Part shown: positions 11,776-24,800 of the stretch, in pieces | How the letters are laid out: every line of letters starts with the position of its first letter | Position numbering within the stretch: the stretch's first letter is position 1 | From: Hyalella azteca | Lineage: Eukaryota; Arthropoda; Malacostraca; Amphipoda; Hyalellidae | Assembly: GCF_000764305.2 (NCBI RefSeq) | Contig: NW_025944732.1 | Coordinates: forward strand, 41,193 to 105,192 | DNA length: 64,000 nt | Reading direction: 5' to 3' | Made by a program: the position numbers and the translations under genes | The notes under the pieces: model-generated | Seen by the model: only the letters and a program-made list of their open reading frames with translations | Told to the model about the DNA's origin: nothing | Databases searched by the model: none

Positions 11776-14700
11776 TTTGCGAGAAGGCAACATTCAATAA
11801 ATTCTTAAAAATGGAAAAAATCTTAGATTCACAGGCCTTGACATTAACGGCTAAGTTTAATCGTCAATGCAAGTTACTGGGGTCTATTTTATATGCGTTT
11901 ATATCCATGTATAGAACATGACCTAAAAGAGAACGTTTCGTATCATTTTACGGAAAGGATATAAGTTGCAAAGCGAATAAAGAATGCCGGATGCTCTGAA
12001 ATTCCACCTGGAAATCGTTTAATATGCTGGTGAGATGACAAATGTTTTCTGTCAAGTCAAACGACCATCAGCACAGCATTAAACAGCGCTCTGTTTCAGG
12101 CAGCAAGACGATAGATGCGATGAAGAAGATCCATATAGGATTCTTCTATGATTCAATAACATATATTAAATAATCTCAAGCTAATTGTTCAGAGTATTAT
12201 TTGCTGGTTTTCAAGCAATTACATCTTTTTAAAGTTCGAAGTTTTTGTTGATTCCAGTTCCATTGGTGCCAGCTTACTGTTAAAATTACACAAAAGTTTA
12301 AAACTGGCTTTCAATTACAGATTAAGTTTATTTATCATACATATATGCACACACTATGAATTCACACAATATTGGTGGGCATATCAATTGAAATGGAACT
12401 CATTACACGACTACCGGAATAACTTTCAACTGGAACTTTTGACAAGAATAGTGGGGAAATGACAGCTTTTTTGCGAAGAGCTTATCCTATTATTATATTC
12501 ACCCGGATCGCAAGATTCACTAGATGAATTTTTAACTGATTGCCCTGGTATTCTGAGAACCTGGCTTCGCCTCTAATGGTGTGTACTGGTGAATTATTTC
12601 ATAAGTGTCGAGGTTGCCTTTGCCGTCAAATTTCGGTTTTCATTATTTAATTATAAGGTTCTCCCACATTTTAGGGCGTGTTTCTGAAGGAACAGGCTGA
12701 GCTCATATCAAAACCAAAACATGCATTTCAAATACCCGAGAACTCGAACGTTAGTTCAGATCCCTATTGCAGAAATGTTCTGTTTTTTTCCGGAAATTTC
12801 TTCGATGTATGTTTTGTAACGAACAAAAGAAATATTCAGGGAAGGGTGATTAACTCGTATCAAAAATAATAGCTTGTTGATTTGCTCAAATTCATTATAA
12901 GTTTCACTTTATCCGTGATAATTACCGATAATTTATAATATTAAAAGATTACGCAATTTAATTTAAACTGTCTTAACTTTTGCGCTGCTGTGTTGTATTC
13001 ATAGGCGTAAGTAATCTTTGTAAGCGTTAGGAATTTCAGTCTGAATTAAATTTGTTAAAGGGTATAACAGGAACATATGTTAATTAGGATTATAAATTTA
13101 AAAAGTTAAAAACTGTAAAATTTTTAATTTAAAAACTAAAAATTTACAATTTTTTATTTTTAATTGGCATTAACATTAATTAACATTTGTTGATAGGATT
13201 AACTATGATATTTAATGATAGACATTAAAAAGACCATTTTTAATAGGTATTTGAATCGTTAACATGATGATGCTAAATTAATTTCCAACCTAATCGAATT
13301 TTAAACATGCAATAGTTGAAATTGCAATGATTGAAATAAAAAAAATTATTACACGAATACTAATTTTCAAAATATAATCGTGCCCGATTTTAGCTGCAAT
13401 TCAATTGATATGAACATGCGTAAATGTCTTTCATGTAAACAGACCGTGAAAAATAATGGCATTTGCCGTCGGCATTTCGATAACGAATTTAATATTTTTC
13501 TGCACTCAGAAACGTCCACAAGCCAACCATAATCCTGATCGTTGCTTCCAGAAATTTCTTGAAATTATCTGTTAAATATCCTCTTTGTATCATAAGTTCG
13601 CTCGTAGAGGGCCGTAATTCTGTCGCCCGACATCCAGCCATATTTTGCTGAGCTTTTAGAGGAAGCGTCAATGCAAGGTAGAATGTGTCCTTAAAAATAC
13701 AGATAACGAGGTAAAATTACCCTAATGTTCTTAAATTCAGCCTCTGTATAAAAGCTAAGCAGGATTTTGGTCGGAGTTAATTGGTTAGTTTAAAGCATCG
13801 CAACGCTTCATGACACGCGCTCGGAAAAATGGCGTGCAAAAAATTTAAAATGTGTCCTAATTTTACTGTAAATACGACCGTAATGAACCAAATTAAACAA
13901 TTTTTAATGCAAACTTAATATACCTCTAAAAATTGCATATTGCCGGGAAAAATGCATATGTTCCGCATCGAATGTTGTAAAATTTTACCTTCATCATTTT
14001 TAATCCAAAGCTAGAATTTAAGTGAAACAACACAAAAAACGATAGCGGGGATTTTTACAATTATTAGGGTGCATTAAACGGCTTTAGTAAAATATTCGCG
14101 TTTCTATGCCTTATCCATACAGTTTAAACCATTAGCAATACAGTGACGCGCATAACTTGCGAACACACTATACATTCACATTGCCCATTTTTGTTAGCGT
14201 GCGTTGCAAACTTGCATTGCTCTAATGACACAGCATGGGAATTTTTTTAAGATCTGGTAATGACCTGCGTTACGCTCACGACAGCACTTGCCTGTCAATT
14301 CTTGGTAAAGTTTAAGTGGTGCGGTCGCTTTAGCCCGGCAAAGTTGCACAGAATTTGTGCCTTGGAAAACAAACAATCATCTCGGTCTCTGTACGCACTG
14401 ACGTGGCAGCATATGACGTTATAATTAACTCATATGAGCGAAGTAAATCAATGATTTTCAATTATGTAGACATGTATGAGAAAGTTTTACATATGCTGCT
14501 GATATGCAGTTGTTGGGATTGAACTGTGACTCAGGCTCGTAAATTAAATGATCGAGTACGAACATGAACTTTAGACTAAGACCTAACTTGAGTCGTTGAA
14601 CGAGACTTTCGTACTGAAACGTACACCGAATAATAATAATTAATACGTTTAATCAACGTATACATGAATATTATTAGTATTTTACAGAAAACGAATTGTC

Positions 14701-15420
14701 CCGTCGCAATAAATAAATAAATATAAAACAAATAAATAACAAACAATGAATCTAAACACATAAAAAATATTTTTAAAAATCAATTATCTATTATTATAGC
14801 GAATATGCTAATTTCGATTGAAGTGTAAACGTCCTTTGGACATCGGGGCGACACTCTCATATAAAGCAAAAATTTAAAAATCAAGTCTGTTTGAATTACC
14901 AAAACTATATTTTTTATTTTATTATCATGTAATATATTTTTTTCTTTTCTTACTTTCAAAAGGTTTTTCACGACCAAGTATGTACACTTTTAAGTCTGTG
15001 ATGACTACAGAGTATGTTTTGCACTGCATCGCGAGCTCATTTATAACTAGCGTGAGGGGCTTGCATTGATCATTTGCATTGCCATTATTAATTTGTGCTT
15101 TTAATTATTAATCAACCTGTCAAAATTAACAGAGCTGAACTGACTTCGCTTCAGTCCACTCATGTTTAGCAAGGCACCTATGCTTACCTTATATATTTTC
15201 ACAATAAATCAATTATTTTACATCAAATATCTGATTCAAACAGAAAATTTGAAATGCTATCGAACGCGATTTGCAATTATAACTAGCGTAAAAATTTAAG
15301 CCGGAGAATTGATCTTGAGATGACAATATTTGTGTGATTTTCCTGCTCATCTGTTGATTTTTTATGGATTTAAGTTATGTAAGATTTCAAGTTTTATGCA
15401 AGATTTCGTTTACTTAGCAA
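11776..15420. other. Gene-free stretch
   Basis: Short open frames only (for example 12678-12869 plus, 13489-13671 minus, 14194-14376 minus), none with a recognisable domain. No repeat structure noticed. Confidence 0.4.
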
Positions 15421-15430
15421 GAATATTTAG

Positions 15431-15685
15431 TATTTTGTAAATTCCGCCCGACTTGAGCGTCAACTCGACTTGTGTCATCTGCATAAAACTGAGGAAGTGA
15501 CAAGCAATTTTCTAGTAAATGGAAATAAAATAAGAAATTATTACCCAGCATGGATTCATGGTAGAAGCTCTGCCTGCCTTACTTTGGCTTTGGTTAGCGA
15601 CCAAAAATGCGCACAAATTTTCATGACTGATTTCTCGTCGGGAAAAAAAGAGTGGTGTCATGCTACCTGCATGAAATTTCCCTAA
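15431..15685 (+). CDS. Ig-like open stretch, possible exon
   Basis: The frame is open from just after the TAG at 15428-15430, which could itself be a 3' splice site (ATATTTAG), to TAA at 15683-15685. It contains LDLC, then twelve residues on F-LVNGNKI, YYPAW, LTLALVSDQK and a Cys-rich end (EWCHATC). The words align with the 8.7 kb candidate: IVNGKKI with LVNGNKI, FPAY with YPAW, and nine residues later LLAVVLERK with TLALVSDQK without a gap. An Ig fold would have its second cysteine replaced (IFM instead of LFSC). I do not know whether it is expressed; it might be a terminal exon, a decayed duplicate, or chance. Confidence 0.25.
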   Translation, partial: YFVNSARLERQLDLCHLHKTEEVTSNFLVNGNKIRNYYPAWIHGRSSACLTLALVSDQKCAQIFMTDFSSGKKEWCHATCMKFP

Positions 15686-15689
15686 TAAT

Positions 15690-18430
15690 TAAATTTACTT
15701 TGAGATTAAAGTTTTCTGTTATAATTTTTCAATTTTCAAGTGTTTTTGTAATGAAGAATTTCTTTGGAAAGTGCTCATCGTTTTCATAGTATAAAGATAT
15801 GATAGTATTCACTCTCTTTGTAACCTGATTCCATCAATTTCCAAATAGAGTTTACACCCTGTATTTCCTTCAAGCGCGCTTCACAATCATTTATTTAAAA
15901 CCTCCGAGCTCGCGCCATTAATTTGAAAAAGTTTAAATTATATCGCGTTTAAAAATTAAAAGATTTGTTCAAGCTATTTGAGTTCTGTAATTATTTCAGG
16001 CGAAATATATTTACTCGAATGCCGTAATGAAATAATAAGCATCTCGGATGACTAATAAAATCTATCTTATAGTGGCTGTGCATTAAAAGTAATTAGTGCT
16101 GAGAGATTTTACCGGAAGCGCAACAAACAATGTTCATCCTGAGAAAAAATGTGCGATGTTTTCAAGACCGAAATTGCGCAGGATCGTATTCAGTTTCAAC
16201 AAAAGGAAATGGAAGAAATTGCGTGAAAAATAATACCTTTCGTGCGACTGTTGACGTCGTAAGACTCGCAGTAACAATGTTAAAAAATTAAAGATAAATT
16301 TCTAATATCTCTGAGCTGAATTATTGACTGCATTTTTTTCTAAATTAAAAAAGTCCTTAGGGAATTTTGTTTTATGCATGGACAATTCCCGTCGGAATTT
16401 TTCATCTTTCTGAGATTGGTCTTGAACTTATAAAATAATTTAAATATATAACAATGACTTCAGAAATTTGTCTGCCGAATATTCACAATCTGGAACTATT
16501 TCATTCTTATTAATCACAACAAAGCAATGCATCCGAAAAATTTGATTCGCGTCTTAGATGGACTTTACTTTCTGATGTATCAAATCATGGACACTGCAAA
16601 AGAAGACACAGCTTATTATTTATTTCTTTTTCCAAAGATTTCAGAGAGAATCGATAATTTGAAGCATGAAACACTTTCAGAAATCGTGCCTCGTGTCGAG
16701 ACAGTGGCTGACGCTACGTATTCGTCGTAGAGCGCCAAAACAAGCGGTAGCGGTGGTGACTTAGGCAATGTGATAGTTCATTGAAAGTTCCGAGTCCAGC
16801 AGAATGCCGAAGTTACGAACCGAAGACGCTGGCATGACGAACTATAGTTTGGAATTTAGTTTTCGAGCTGTCTAATAAGTCGGACAATAGTGGAGACAAC
16901 GATTCAACAAATGTCATGACTCTCTGACTTTAATTCGGCATCAATTATTAGACAGCTGCAAGAACTAAGCTCCGAAGTAGTTTTGAATAAAAACGGCATT
17001 CCTTTTGATCAAACCTATTTTAATGAAGGGCTCTACTCTTAGCAAAACGGTTCAGCAAATCTATAACTAGAACTGGCATTATTAATTTTCCCTGTAAAAT
17101 TGTCCCATTTGATTAATATTGATTTTCTATGTAATTACTTGTCCTATTCCGACGTATAAATTATTAGAGATTATTACCCAGTATCCGGTAATCTAATACA
17201 AAATACAGCCAGGCACGAAGCCATCTAGCTATTTTGAATTTTAGTAATTTTAGTTAAGCAAATTGCTTGAGCTGACCCTATCTAATTGCACTGCCAAGAT
17301 TGCTGCAGATGAACCCGGTTGAACCCAGCGCTTGTTATAAATAATCTGAAAAAAAAAACAACTGAAAACTGTCAGGGATAAATTACTCAGTAGATCTCTG
17401 AACTGGGAGCAATCCAAGGCCCAAGGCTTAAAAGACGTTCTGGCTTTAAAAGTAATCTGCGCTGCTTTGAATCTCCATGATCAGCAACAGACTTCCATCA
17501 AGTGCTTAATTAATAATTCGTTGTCAAGCAAGGCAATGCACTTAAAGACAAAGTTCGTATAGCATTAGGCGTGCTGGATCAAAGCAGGGAAAGGCAAAAT
17601 CATGGATGAACCTCTTGAGGAAAAGTAAAAAATCCCATCATTTCTTGCCATTCGCAGAAAATTTCCTCGGGGAATATTGAATTTAATTTTTCCAGTTTGA
17701 ATACTTTGACGTTGTTTTTTTATTTGTTTATTTATTTTTAAATTTGTTGAAGAAAAATGCAGTAACATTTTTTGGCATTACGCAGGTTTTGACTTTCCGT
17801 GTTTGCTAATTTATCAAAAATAAAACTGTAGACGTTGTCGATCTGCTGATTTTGCCTTGTTGCTCTAATTTTTTCGTTGCTCTGAAATGTACAACATGGA
17901 GAGGAAAATTTTTAACTTGCGAAGAAATTGGAATGTTGATAGAAGGTAATGAGAAAGGAATATGAACGAACTACTAATAAATAACGAAGCCCATCATTTT
18001 AAATGAGATTTGTAAGCAGGGTAAATCGATATCAAACACATTGAATAAACAATCGCTTGCTCTGTCACTGAAACGATCAATGTCCTGTCAAAAAAAAAAA
18101 GGATAAATAATCAATGTTTCATTCATAGAATCTTTCAGGTACATTATTATTTAAAATGTAGCGATGTAAATACATTTAACTATTGTGTCTGTGAACTATA
18201 TATGAAAATCATCTTATCATACATAATTACGTTTTTGGCGTCTCTTAAAGAAACCTGGAAGCTCATTCTATACTACAAGGCTTCAGTACGAACAGAAAAA
18301 CTTTTGCACAATTCATTCACGTTTATAACTAGATGGTTCATGATAAGCATCATCCTCATTGCCAACTTAAAAAAAATACCATAATAAATACAAACATTTT
18401 GACCTAAATGTTGTAACTGATCGTGTTTGT
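15690..18430. other. Gene-free stretch
   Basis: No recognised gene. It contains an imperfect foldback (16866-16957, listed separately) and short uninformative ORFs such as 16527-16730 plus. Confidence 0.4.
16866..16957. repeat. Imperfect foldback with 13-bp perfect inner arms
   Basis: AGCTGTCTAATAA at 16866-16878 is the reverse complement of TTATTAGACAGCT at 16945-16957. Weaker matching continues outside the arms. It may be a degraded MITE. Confidence 0.4.
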
Positions 18431-18438
18431 AGAGTTGA

Positions 18439-18768
18439 ATGTTTATTGAGGCCAAACGAATACTGAAAGCCAAGGGTGAAATGGTGATGGGTGACTCAGA
18501 GTTGTGGCACAACACCAACTTTTGTAACGCTCTCATTTGTGAGCCTGATGTCGCATCCATAAATCGAGGACACTTTTCTCAAGTTTCAACTCGCAGTGTA
18601 ATTGAAATGCTGGCTTTAGCGTTTGTTGTTAGACTGCGTCTGGCACATGCAGGGGCATGGAGCTACATCGCATCCTTTAGGGGCGGATTTACCGAAGATT
18701 TCTATGATAATATGCACAGAATGGTAAATGAAGTTGTGAAAGTGAAGAAAAACACAAAATTTAACTAG
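18439..18768 (+). CDS. Class I SAM methyltransferase-like fragment (C-terminal half)
   Basis: This 109-codon frame starts at an ATG that directly follows TGA and has higher GC than its flanks. Its beginning, EAKRILKAKGEMVMGD, matches the conserved post-motif region of class I methyltransferases (EA.RVLKPGG..V). Further on, GHFSQVSTRSVIEMLALAF corresponds in order and spacing to the usual H..F....L..LL..AGF segment. The glycine-rich SAM-binding motif I expected about 60 residues upstream is absent, so only the C-terminal half would be present. No compatible upstream exon was found, because a TGA blocks simple extension. It may be a gene relic or a transferred fragment. The assignment is by eye and could be wrong. 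Confidence 0.3.
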   Translation: MFIEAKRILKAKGEMVMGDSELWHNTNFCNALICEPDVASINRGHFSQVSTRSVIEMLALAFVVRLRLAHAGAWSYIASFRGGFTEDFYDNMHRMVNEVVKVKKNTKFN

Positions 18769-18861
18769 AATGAGATCGTGTATCTCAGGACAGTTTTATT
18801 CAATAGAGTTATTGACAGTATAGGGAAAGTTTTGCATTTATTGCCATTCAAATTTTTCCAC

Positions 18862-18907
18862 ACGTCATATATGACGTTTCTCAACACGTCATATTCATAC
18901 ATGACGT
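18862..18907. promoter_or_regulatory. Cluster of four TGACGT half-sites, one perfect 16-bp palindrome
   Basis: ACGTCATATATGACGT (18862-18877) is a perfect palindrome. It is followed by ACGTCAT at 18886 and ATGACGT ending at 18907 in the same head-to-head arrangement. TGACGT is the core of CRE/ATF-type bZIP sites. No gene start is evident next to it, so a regulatory role is speculative. Confidence 0.3.
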
Positions 18908-19176
18908 AATCCAAGTCGATGATTTAACACTTGACAGAAAAAGAAAAATCATTTACGTAACATAAAACTGGTAACTCATCATTTTTCCAACTGATCTCTC
19001 CCTATAAGATCTTCTTTATCCAACTTTATTGTTCTCTGAAACAATGAACAAACTTCTGACAAGTGCAACTACCATTTATGTACCATACCAATACTAGAAC
19101 AACGAGCTGGAGGGAGTCCATAGACTCTTCCTTCTTATAAAAACCTTAGCCGAGAGCGCTGTAATTTTCGTAGGAG

Positions 19177-19662
19177 ATGATCCAACTTTCGACAAGGGTT
19201 GTCGATATTTGGGCCACGCAAAACATCCCGACCGTCAGTAGGCATGGCCGTTGGCATCGCATGTGTCATGTGCTGTACAGCGTAGGCGTCACAGAACTTA
19301 AGATAAATGACGGCATAAATAAGACTGAGATGATGTCCGAGGTTCTGCCCTGGGCCTTCGAGGCCTTTTTGGCTCACATCCATGGCGTGGATGCGCATTT
19401 TTCCAGACCAGCGCTCGGCTCAAGCCTAGCACTGAATCAAGACAATGACAACACAGAAGTTTCACGTTTAGATGATGAAGGTGCACTTATTCATAGGATT
19501 GAGCTGTTGCTGCTCCAGTTTTGTGTGAGTTGTGAAATATTCAGTGGAAAATTTGCATGTAAAATGGGCAGTTGCGTGCACAATTTACCTGGGAAAAGTA
19601 TTGTCGTTTCAATAATAGACGATGTGAGCATGATCGAGAGAGGAACTTTGATGTTTTTGTAA
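19177..19662 (+). CDS. 161-codon ORF with faint RNase III resemblance
   Basis: This is the longest open frame in the window. It starts ATG 19177 and ends TAA 19660-19662, and its GC is clearly higher than the flanks in the first 300 bases. The stretch FEAFLAHIHG, preceded by KTEMMSEVL, resembles the RNase III signature around the second catalytic motif (D.FEALIGAIYLD). Just upstream, in another frame (about 19146-19240), AVIFVGDD is reminiscent of the first RNase III motif (LEFLGDA). The two do not share a frame, so if the likeness is real the gene is broken or contains an unrecognised intron. It lies 400 bp downstream of the methyltransferase-like ORF on the same strand. The final third is less coding-like. 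Family assignment is weak. Confidence 0.25.
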   Translation: MIQLSTRVVDIWATQNIPTVSRHGRWHRMCHVLYSVGVTELKINDGINKTEMMSEVLPWAFEAFLAHIHGVDAHFSRPALGSSLALNQDNDNTEVSRLDDEGALIHRIELLLLQFCVSCEIFSGKFACKMGSCVHNLPGKSIVVSIIDDVSMIERGTLMFL

Positions 19663-19664
19663 AA

Positions 19665-21365
19665 ATCATGTGTAGAAATTACTGCAAAAACATTTGATAT
19701 GGATGTTGAACACTGCAGTTACAGTTTAAAGAAACTTTAGATTTTAAGTCTACCTCGGCTCTTGATCGCGTGACATTTCCAATTCCATAGCATTGAAATC
19801 AAAAGTCCTTTTGTTGTGTTCAATATTGGGTCAAACTTTCACAGACTTCTTTCACGTTTGTTAAATACTTTGTGAGTTTCATCAAAAACTATAACAAAAA
19901 TAAATTAAAAATTTATAGCAATGTGGACACGGTTTAGCTTAATGGTTTAAAAAATTTTTTAATTTGTTTCAATAAGAGATTTAGAATCAAATTTCCATGT
20001 TGTAGGCGAAAAAAGACAACGGCCCAGATTGACTGTCCAACCTTGTTCTCTCGTTACCTATTTAGGTATATTGGGTTGCAAGTTAATTCTGAAATCAGAT
20101 CTTGAGTTTTTAGTTAATTTTGGAAGGAGATAAATTACGATTCGAGGTAATTATAATGAGTTAATCATTAGAAGAGGCTTCGTATTAATCATGTAAGTTC
20201 ATATTAGTTTTGGGTTAATGAGGAGCAAAATGAATGTGTTCCAGCTGTTGACGCTTCTTCGCATGCATCTTCAAGCAATATTCGATTGATTTCGTAGTTT
20301 CCTAAGTTTTCATTTCTGTTAATCTGGCCTATTAAATCTTTAAGCCGTTTTTTTCTTCATATTATTAAACTCAAATCATCTGATATTTACAATATTATCC
20401 GTGCCACTAATCTGGAAGAATGGTTATTCGGGTTATTTATAAAAGAAGCGCAATATGTAATGCGGTTAAAAATAATTTCCCAAATAAACGAAAATTTACT
20501 AGTAAATAAGTTTGTTGTTTCTCGTGGACGTTCAGTCACTCTGCTTGCATTGACATCACTTCTTTTTGAGCTTGAAGTGTATTGATTGTCGCAACAATGT
20601 CGCAGGCATTTCCAGGGTGCGAGCATTTTTCTTGCCTAACAACAAACCTGAGCATGTTTAGATACAGCTGTGTGTTGCCCGTGGCCATGTTGTCTCACAA
20701 ATTTGTCGGAATGAAGCACATGATTTTTCGGTGAGTCTTGCATTAAATAGCCGTCACAAAGCTATTTACATAGAATATTTTTGTTGCGTGGTCTAGTGCT
20801 TCATGCTGTCATTTGCACTTGATTTGAATACGATGCTCAATATTATTCAGTCTCTCACCTTCTTGCATCTCCCCATACTGAACTATAAACTGTATTATTT
20901 TACGTCATCTAGCAAATATTCGTATTGGGCTCAGCATTATTAATTATTTTCCGCTCATTAAATCGAGTTTAGCTTGTCATACTAAACAGAATTTTGTGGA
21001 ACACATCTCATGCAGTCGATGTGCTCTATATTCTGACTCTCAAATTTGGCGCACCTAAATTCTAACGAATGGTAATTTCGCGCAAATTTTTTTATCGAAA
21101 AGCCTGCATTCCCTTCGGTTTTCAGCGTAATCGAAGCCTTCCAAATGACCGTGGTAATCCCACGACAACGTAAGCAAGGCTCGGCTAAAGCGATCACACC
21201 AGCCCGACATTCTGCTCATTTCTCAGGCCTTGAGTGACAGCCCCTTGACAGCCACGCAAATCATGAGCATTGCCAAAAACATCGAAGCATTTCCCAGCCA
21301 CGATATTTGGAACCGCGATTACGTGGATTTTTAATTGCTTAAGAGGTTGAATTTAATTTATATGA
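19665..21365. other. Gene-free stretch
   Basis: Short ORFs only (20387-20626 minus, 20982-21197 minus), no recognisable domains or repeats. Confidence 0.4.
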
Positions 21366-21790
21366 TTTCTTGAAAGTAATGCTACTGATTGCTCTTAGGT
21401 AATGTTGTTGATTGCATGAAAGTTTATCAATGATATTGACAGTAATATTGTTGATGGCTATACAGTAATGCTATTGATTGCTTGGCGGTATTGTTGTAAA
21501 TTGCTGGGAAGTAATGCTGTCGATTGTTTGAAAGTATAATGTTGTCGATTGTGCTAATGCTGTTATTTTCTCGACAGAAATACTGTAGATTACTGAACGG
21601 TATGGTTGTTGACTGCTTGAAAGTAATGTTGTTGATTGCTCGATAGTAATGCTGTGTATCTTTAATAGTAATGTTGCTTATCGATTGAAATAAGGATTTT
21701 GGTTGCTTAAATGTGATGTCCGTGATTGAGTAAAAGTAATGTAATTGATTGATTTTTAGTAATGTTGCTGATTGCTTGACAGTTATCTTG
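21366..21790. repeat. Degenerate about 23-bp tandem repeat
   Basis: Some 17 imperfect units of the type GTAATGTTGTTGATTGCTTGAAA. The array keeps one minus-strand frame open for 136 codons (21427-21837), whose repetitive composition shows that it is a by-product of the repeat rather than a gene. Confidence 0.85.
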
Positions 21791-21839
21791 ATTATTGCAA
21801 ATTCACGCGAAAATATTGAGCGAATTTCTTGGCTCACGA

Positions 21840-24800
21840 ACTGTACGAATTTTGCAAGAATTTTTAGACTTATAAAAGGGCCAAATGGTCAGATCCGGGC
21901 AGTTTTTAATGCTCCAGTTGAAAATTTGATCGTGCCTGGTACTGTGCCTGTGCAAAGAAATAGAGTGTTATTCAAATGCTAGGCTTTGGCTATTTTCTCG
22001 CACAAAGCTTGCACACTATGATCATTAATGATCATTAGTTAATTGTGATCTTTAATCTTACAAACAGTGAAGCACTTCACAAATGTTTGACTGTGACCAT
22101 TTTTTCTGAAACTAAGTGATTATTACCGTGAGTTCAGCAAATTGTGTGTTACTTGCAAATTGCTAAAATTCTAAATCTAATCTAACCTAAAAAAAGTGAG
22201 ATTAAATTTGAGTTCATTAATTTGGACGATTTCATATTATAGTTTTCAAGTCAGAACTGATGTGATAGAATTACTCCAAAAGTATATAACGAATTTAAAT
22301 AACGGCTGCATAATTATTTCGTGTGATATTATTTTCAACTGTAGATTCGATAGATCATAAATTCTCCTCCCTTGCCATTAATAATGGGACTACTATGAAG
22401 GTTTGAAGAGAAATATGACAGACAATATAACTTGAAGTACAGTAAGCTAAGAATATTTATTCGTCTATAAAGGGACTCAACTTCAGGGGCTTTAATTCAT
22501 GTAATATTTTCGTCTATTGAAATGTGATTAACGAGCATCCGTCCCTTAATTAAACATGGATTAAGCAGCATAATTGTGGACCAGCCTGAATGATGCGATA
22601 TCATTAAGCTCAAGCGGCGGAACCTGGAGACAATAAATCTGCTTTTATTCAGTTCTATCTTTAATTGCACAATTATTAAACTGCATGCAGAATGATAGTG
22701 AAAAAAATTAAGATTAAAAATTTCAAATTCCAAGTGTTCACCAGCGATCGTAACGTCATCGTGCATTGATTTCATTCCATCAAACATTGTACATGTTTGA
22801 CATTGCGTTATTTCAAGCAGGTGCAGTGAAATTGTTAATGAAAATAAAACGATTTGCGATTGAAGGCAGCAGCCATTTATTTAAGTTCGTCTTGGTTTTT
22901 CGAAAAAATTTGTATAGCCTTGGTAAACGAAGGCCAACAGAGGAATAAACAATGATACTTTACTTTTTTACTCGCGTAGGAAGTAGCAGTTTGAAAAAAA
23001 TGAATAAACGGCAATTCCAATGACTATTTAACAGGCGATTCACCTCCTATCTTTTAGCACTGTTAATTGATATTATCTGATTGATTTCAGGTCTCTCAAG
23101 TAAAGAATTTAACACCAATATTTTCTTTAGCGTTGAAAGTGGATGCTACATTATTGTAAATGGGAATATATGGATGCAAATATTCATCTTTTCCTTTGAG
23201 AATTGATGAGGCCATTAATTTAAAAGGCCTCAGAAGCGATGTTAGACCATTGCAGGGGAATGTTATTTAATTATTAATTACTATGCATAAATGAAGTAAT
23301 TCTGACGTTACGTAGTTGAGGTCTGCGTTACCCAACGAACGAAAGTTTTAAAAATATTTGCACTTTGAATGTCCGTTATGTTTCCAGAATGTACACGAAT
23401 TATCAGTCATGCAATTTTGCAATTCACAAATTAACCGCAAAAAAACGGAGAAGGCTAATTTGTTTAATAACAAATTAAAGATAACGAGTTTATGAAAATT
23501 GAGGTTATTCGGTTAATGAGTTTATGAAATTGAGTTTATTCGGTCACGTACGGATCTAAGGAAAGGCAATAAATGACTCTGATAACTAAAGCAATTATTC
23601 CGATCGTGAAATCCTATTTCCTGATGACGAAAAAATGATGGGAAGTGTGCGCGGTATTGGTTTTGTAGAGATTAATGCCATTGTGCGATCAATATTTCAT
23701 GTTGTGTAGTAATCAAGCTACGACAAAAAATATAATATCATGAATGTTGTCAGCCAGGCGACAAAGCATAATGTGAAAGTTTATTTATTTTTAATTTTGT
23801 CTCATGCATCGATGAGAAAACTTGAGGTTAATTGCATTCAACCCATGCACAACAGAAGGATGTACTCAAATTTAATGGCATTTTGTGTGAAGCTCAAAGA
23901 TAAAAAAACGGAAGACATGTTGCTTGCTGACAAATTTACGCTGCTTGGAGCAGAACTCTAAGCAGTAATTTGTACGCATGCAGCAACAACAACCAGCCAA
24001 CATCTCTCAAAGGAAACCGATACTTCGATGTATACTCCAGGGCTCGTTGCCAGCACTGTAAACAAGTTCATCTGCACGCGATGCTCTGTACTGTACACAT
24101 GCTACGCGATTTAATTCCACTCTATGCGTTTGGTGTGCCTGCTCCCAGTCCCCGTTCATTTTTTCTACTGTGTAACTCGTACACATTTTTAGTTACACAT
24201 TGCGTGCACTGTGATAAGTAAATTTGTCCGCTACGTTTCGTAGAGTAAACTCTTAACGGTACGTTTCTTAGTTTTAAAATCTGTTGGGTACGTATTCTTG
24301 TATGAGCACCAATAAAAATTGTACATTAAAAAAAGTTGAAAAACTCTTTAAATTGTTAGGTTGTCTTTTTTGTTGAGCTCAGGTAATTGCGGTCACAAAA
24401 GTGACCGCATTATTAACGTTCATCTTCGTTTCAAACTATTTCTATTGTCTTCTTTTTTTGTTGATGCATTAAAAAGTCGAATTTCAATTTTTTATGTAAC
24501 GTTTTGCATCTCTTTCTGAAAATACGTTCCATTTCAAAGATGTTGAACCTTGAGGTACAGAAAAAGTTTTTTTTATTTGTGTTTTGTATTGTAAACAGTG
24601 TTGTATTATTGATACGTTGCATTATTTTAAAATTATTATATTATTATTGATACGCCTCATTTTTAAAAAAATATAATACCATCATTATTGTCAAAATTTC
24701 CCCATTTTAGCGTAAAACTCGTGATAAATTTTTAGCAGATAACTCTGAGACCTCGAGCACTGTTGGTGTTTAGAATTGTGCTTCTGTATTGCTTCTGCAT

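Noticed and set aside
21427..21837. 136-codon minus-strand open frame
   Set aside because: It lies entirely on a degenerate 23-bp tandem repeat and has low-complexity, repetitive translation.
23092..23210. Good acceptor followed by an open frame with an IIVNGNI word similar to the Ig-like candidates
   Set aside because: The cysteine and tryptophan positions do not fit and the frame ends after about 38 codons.
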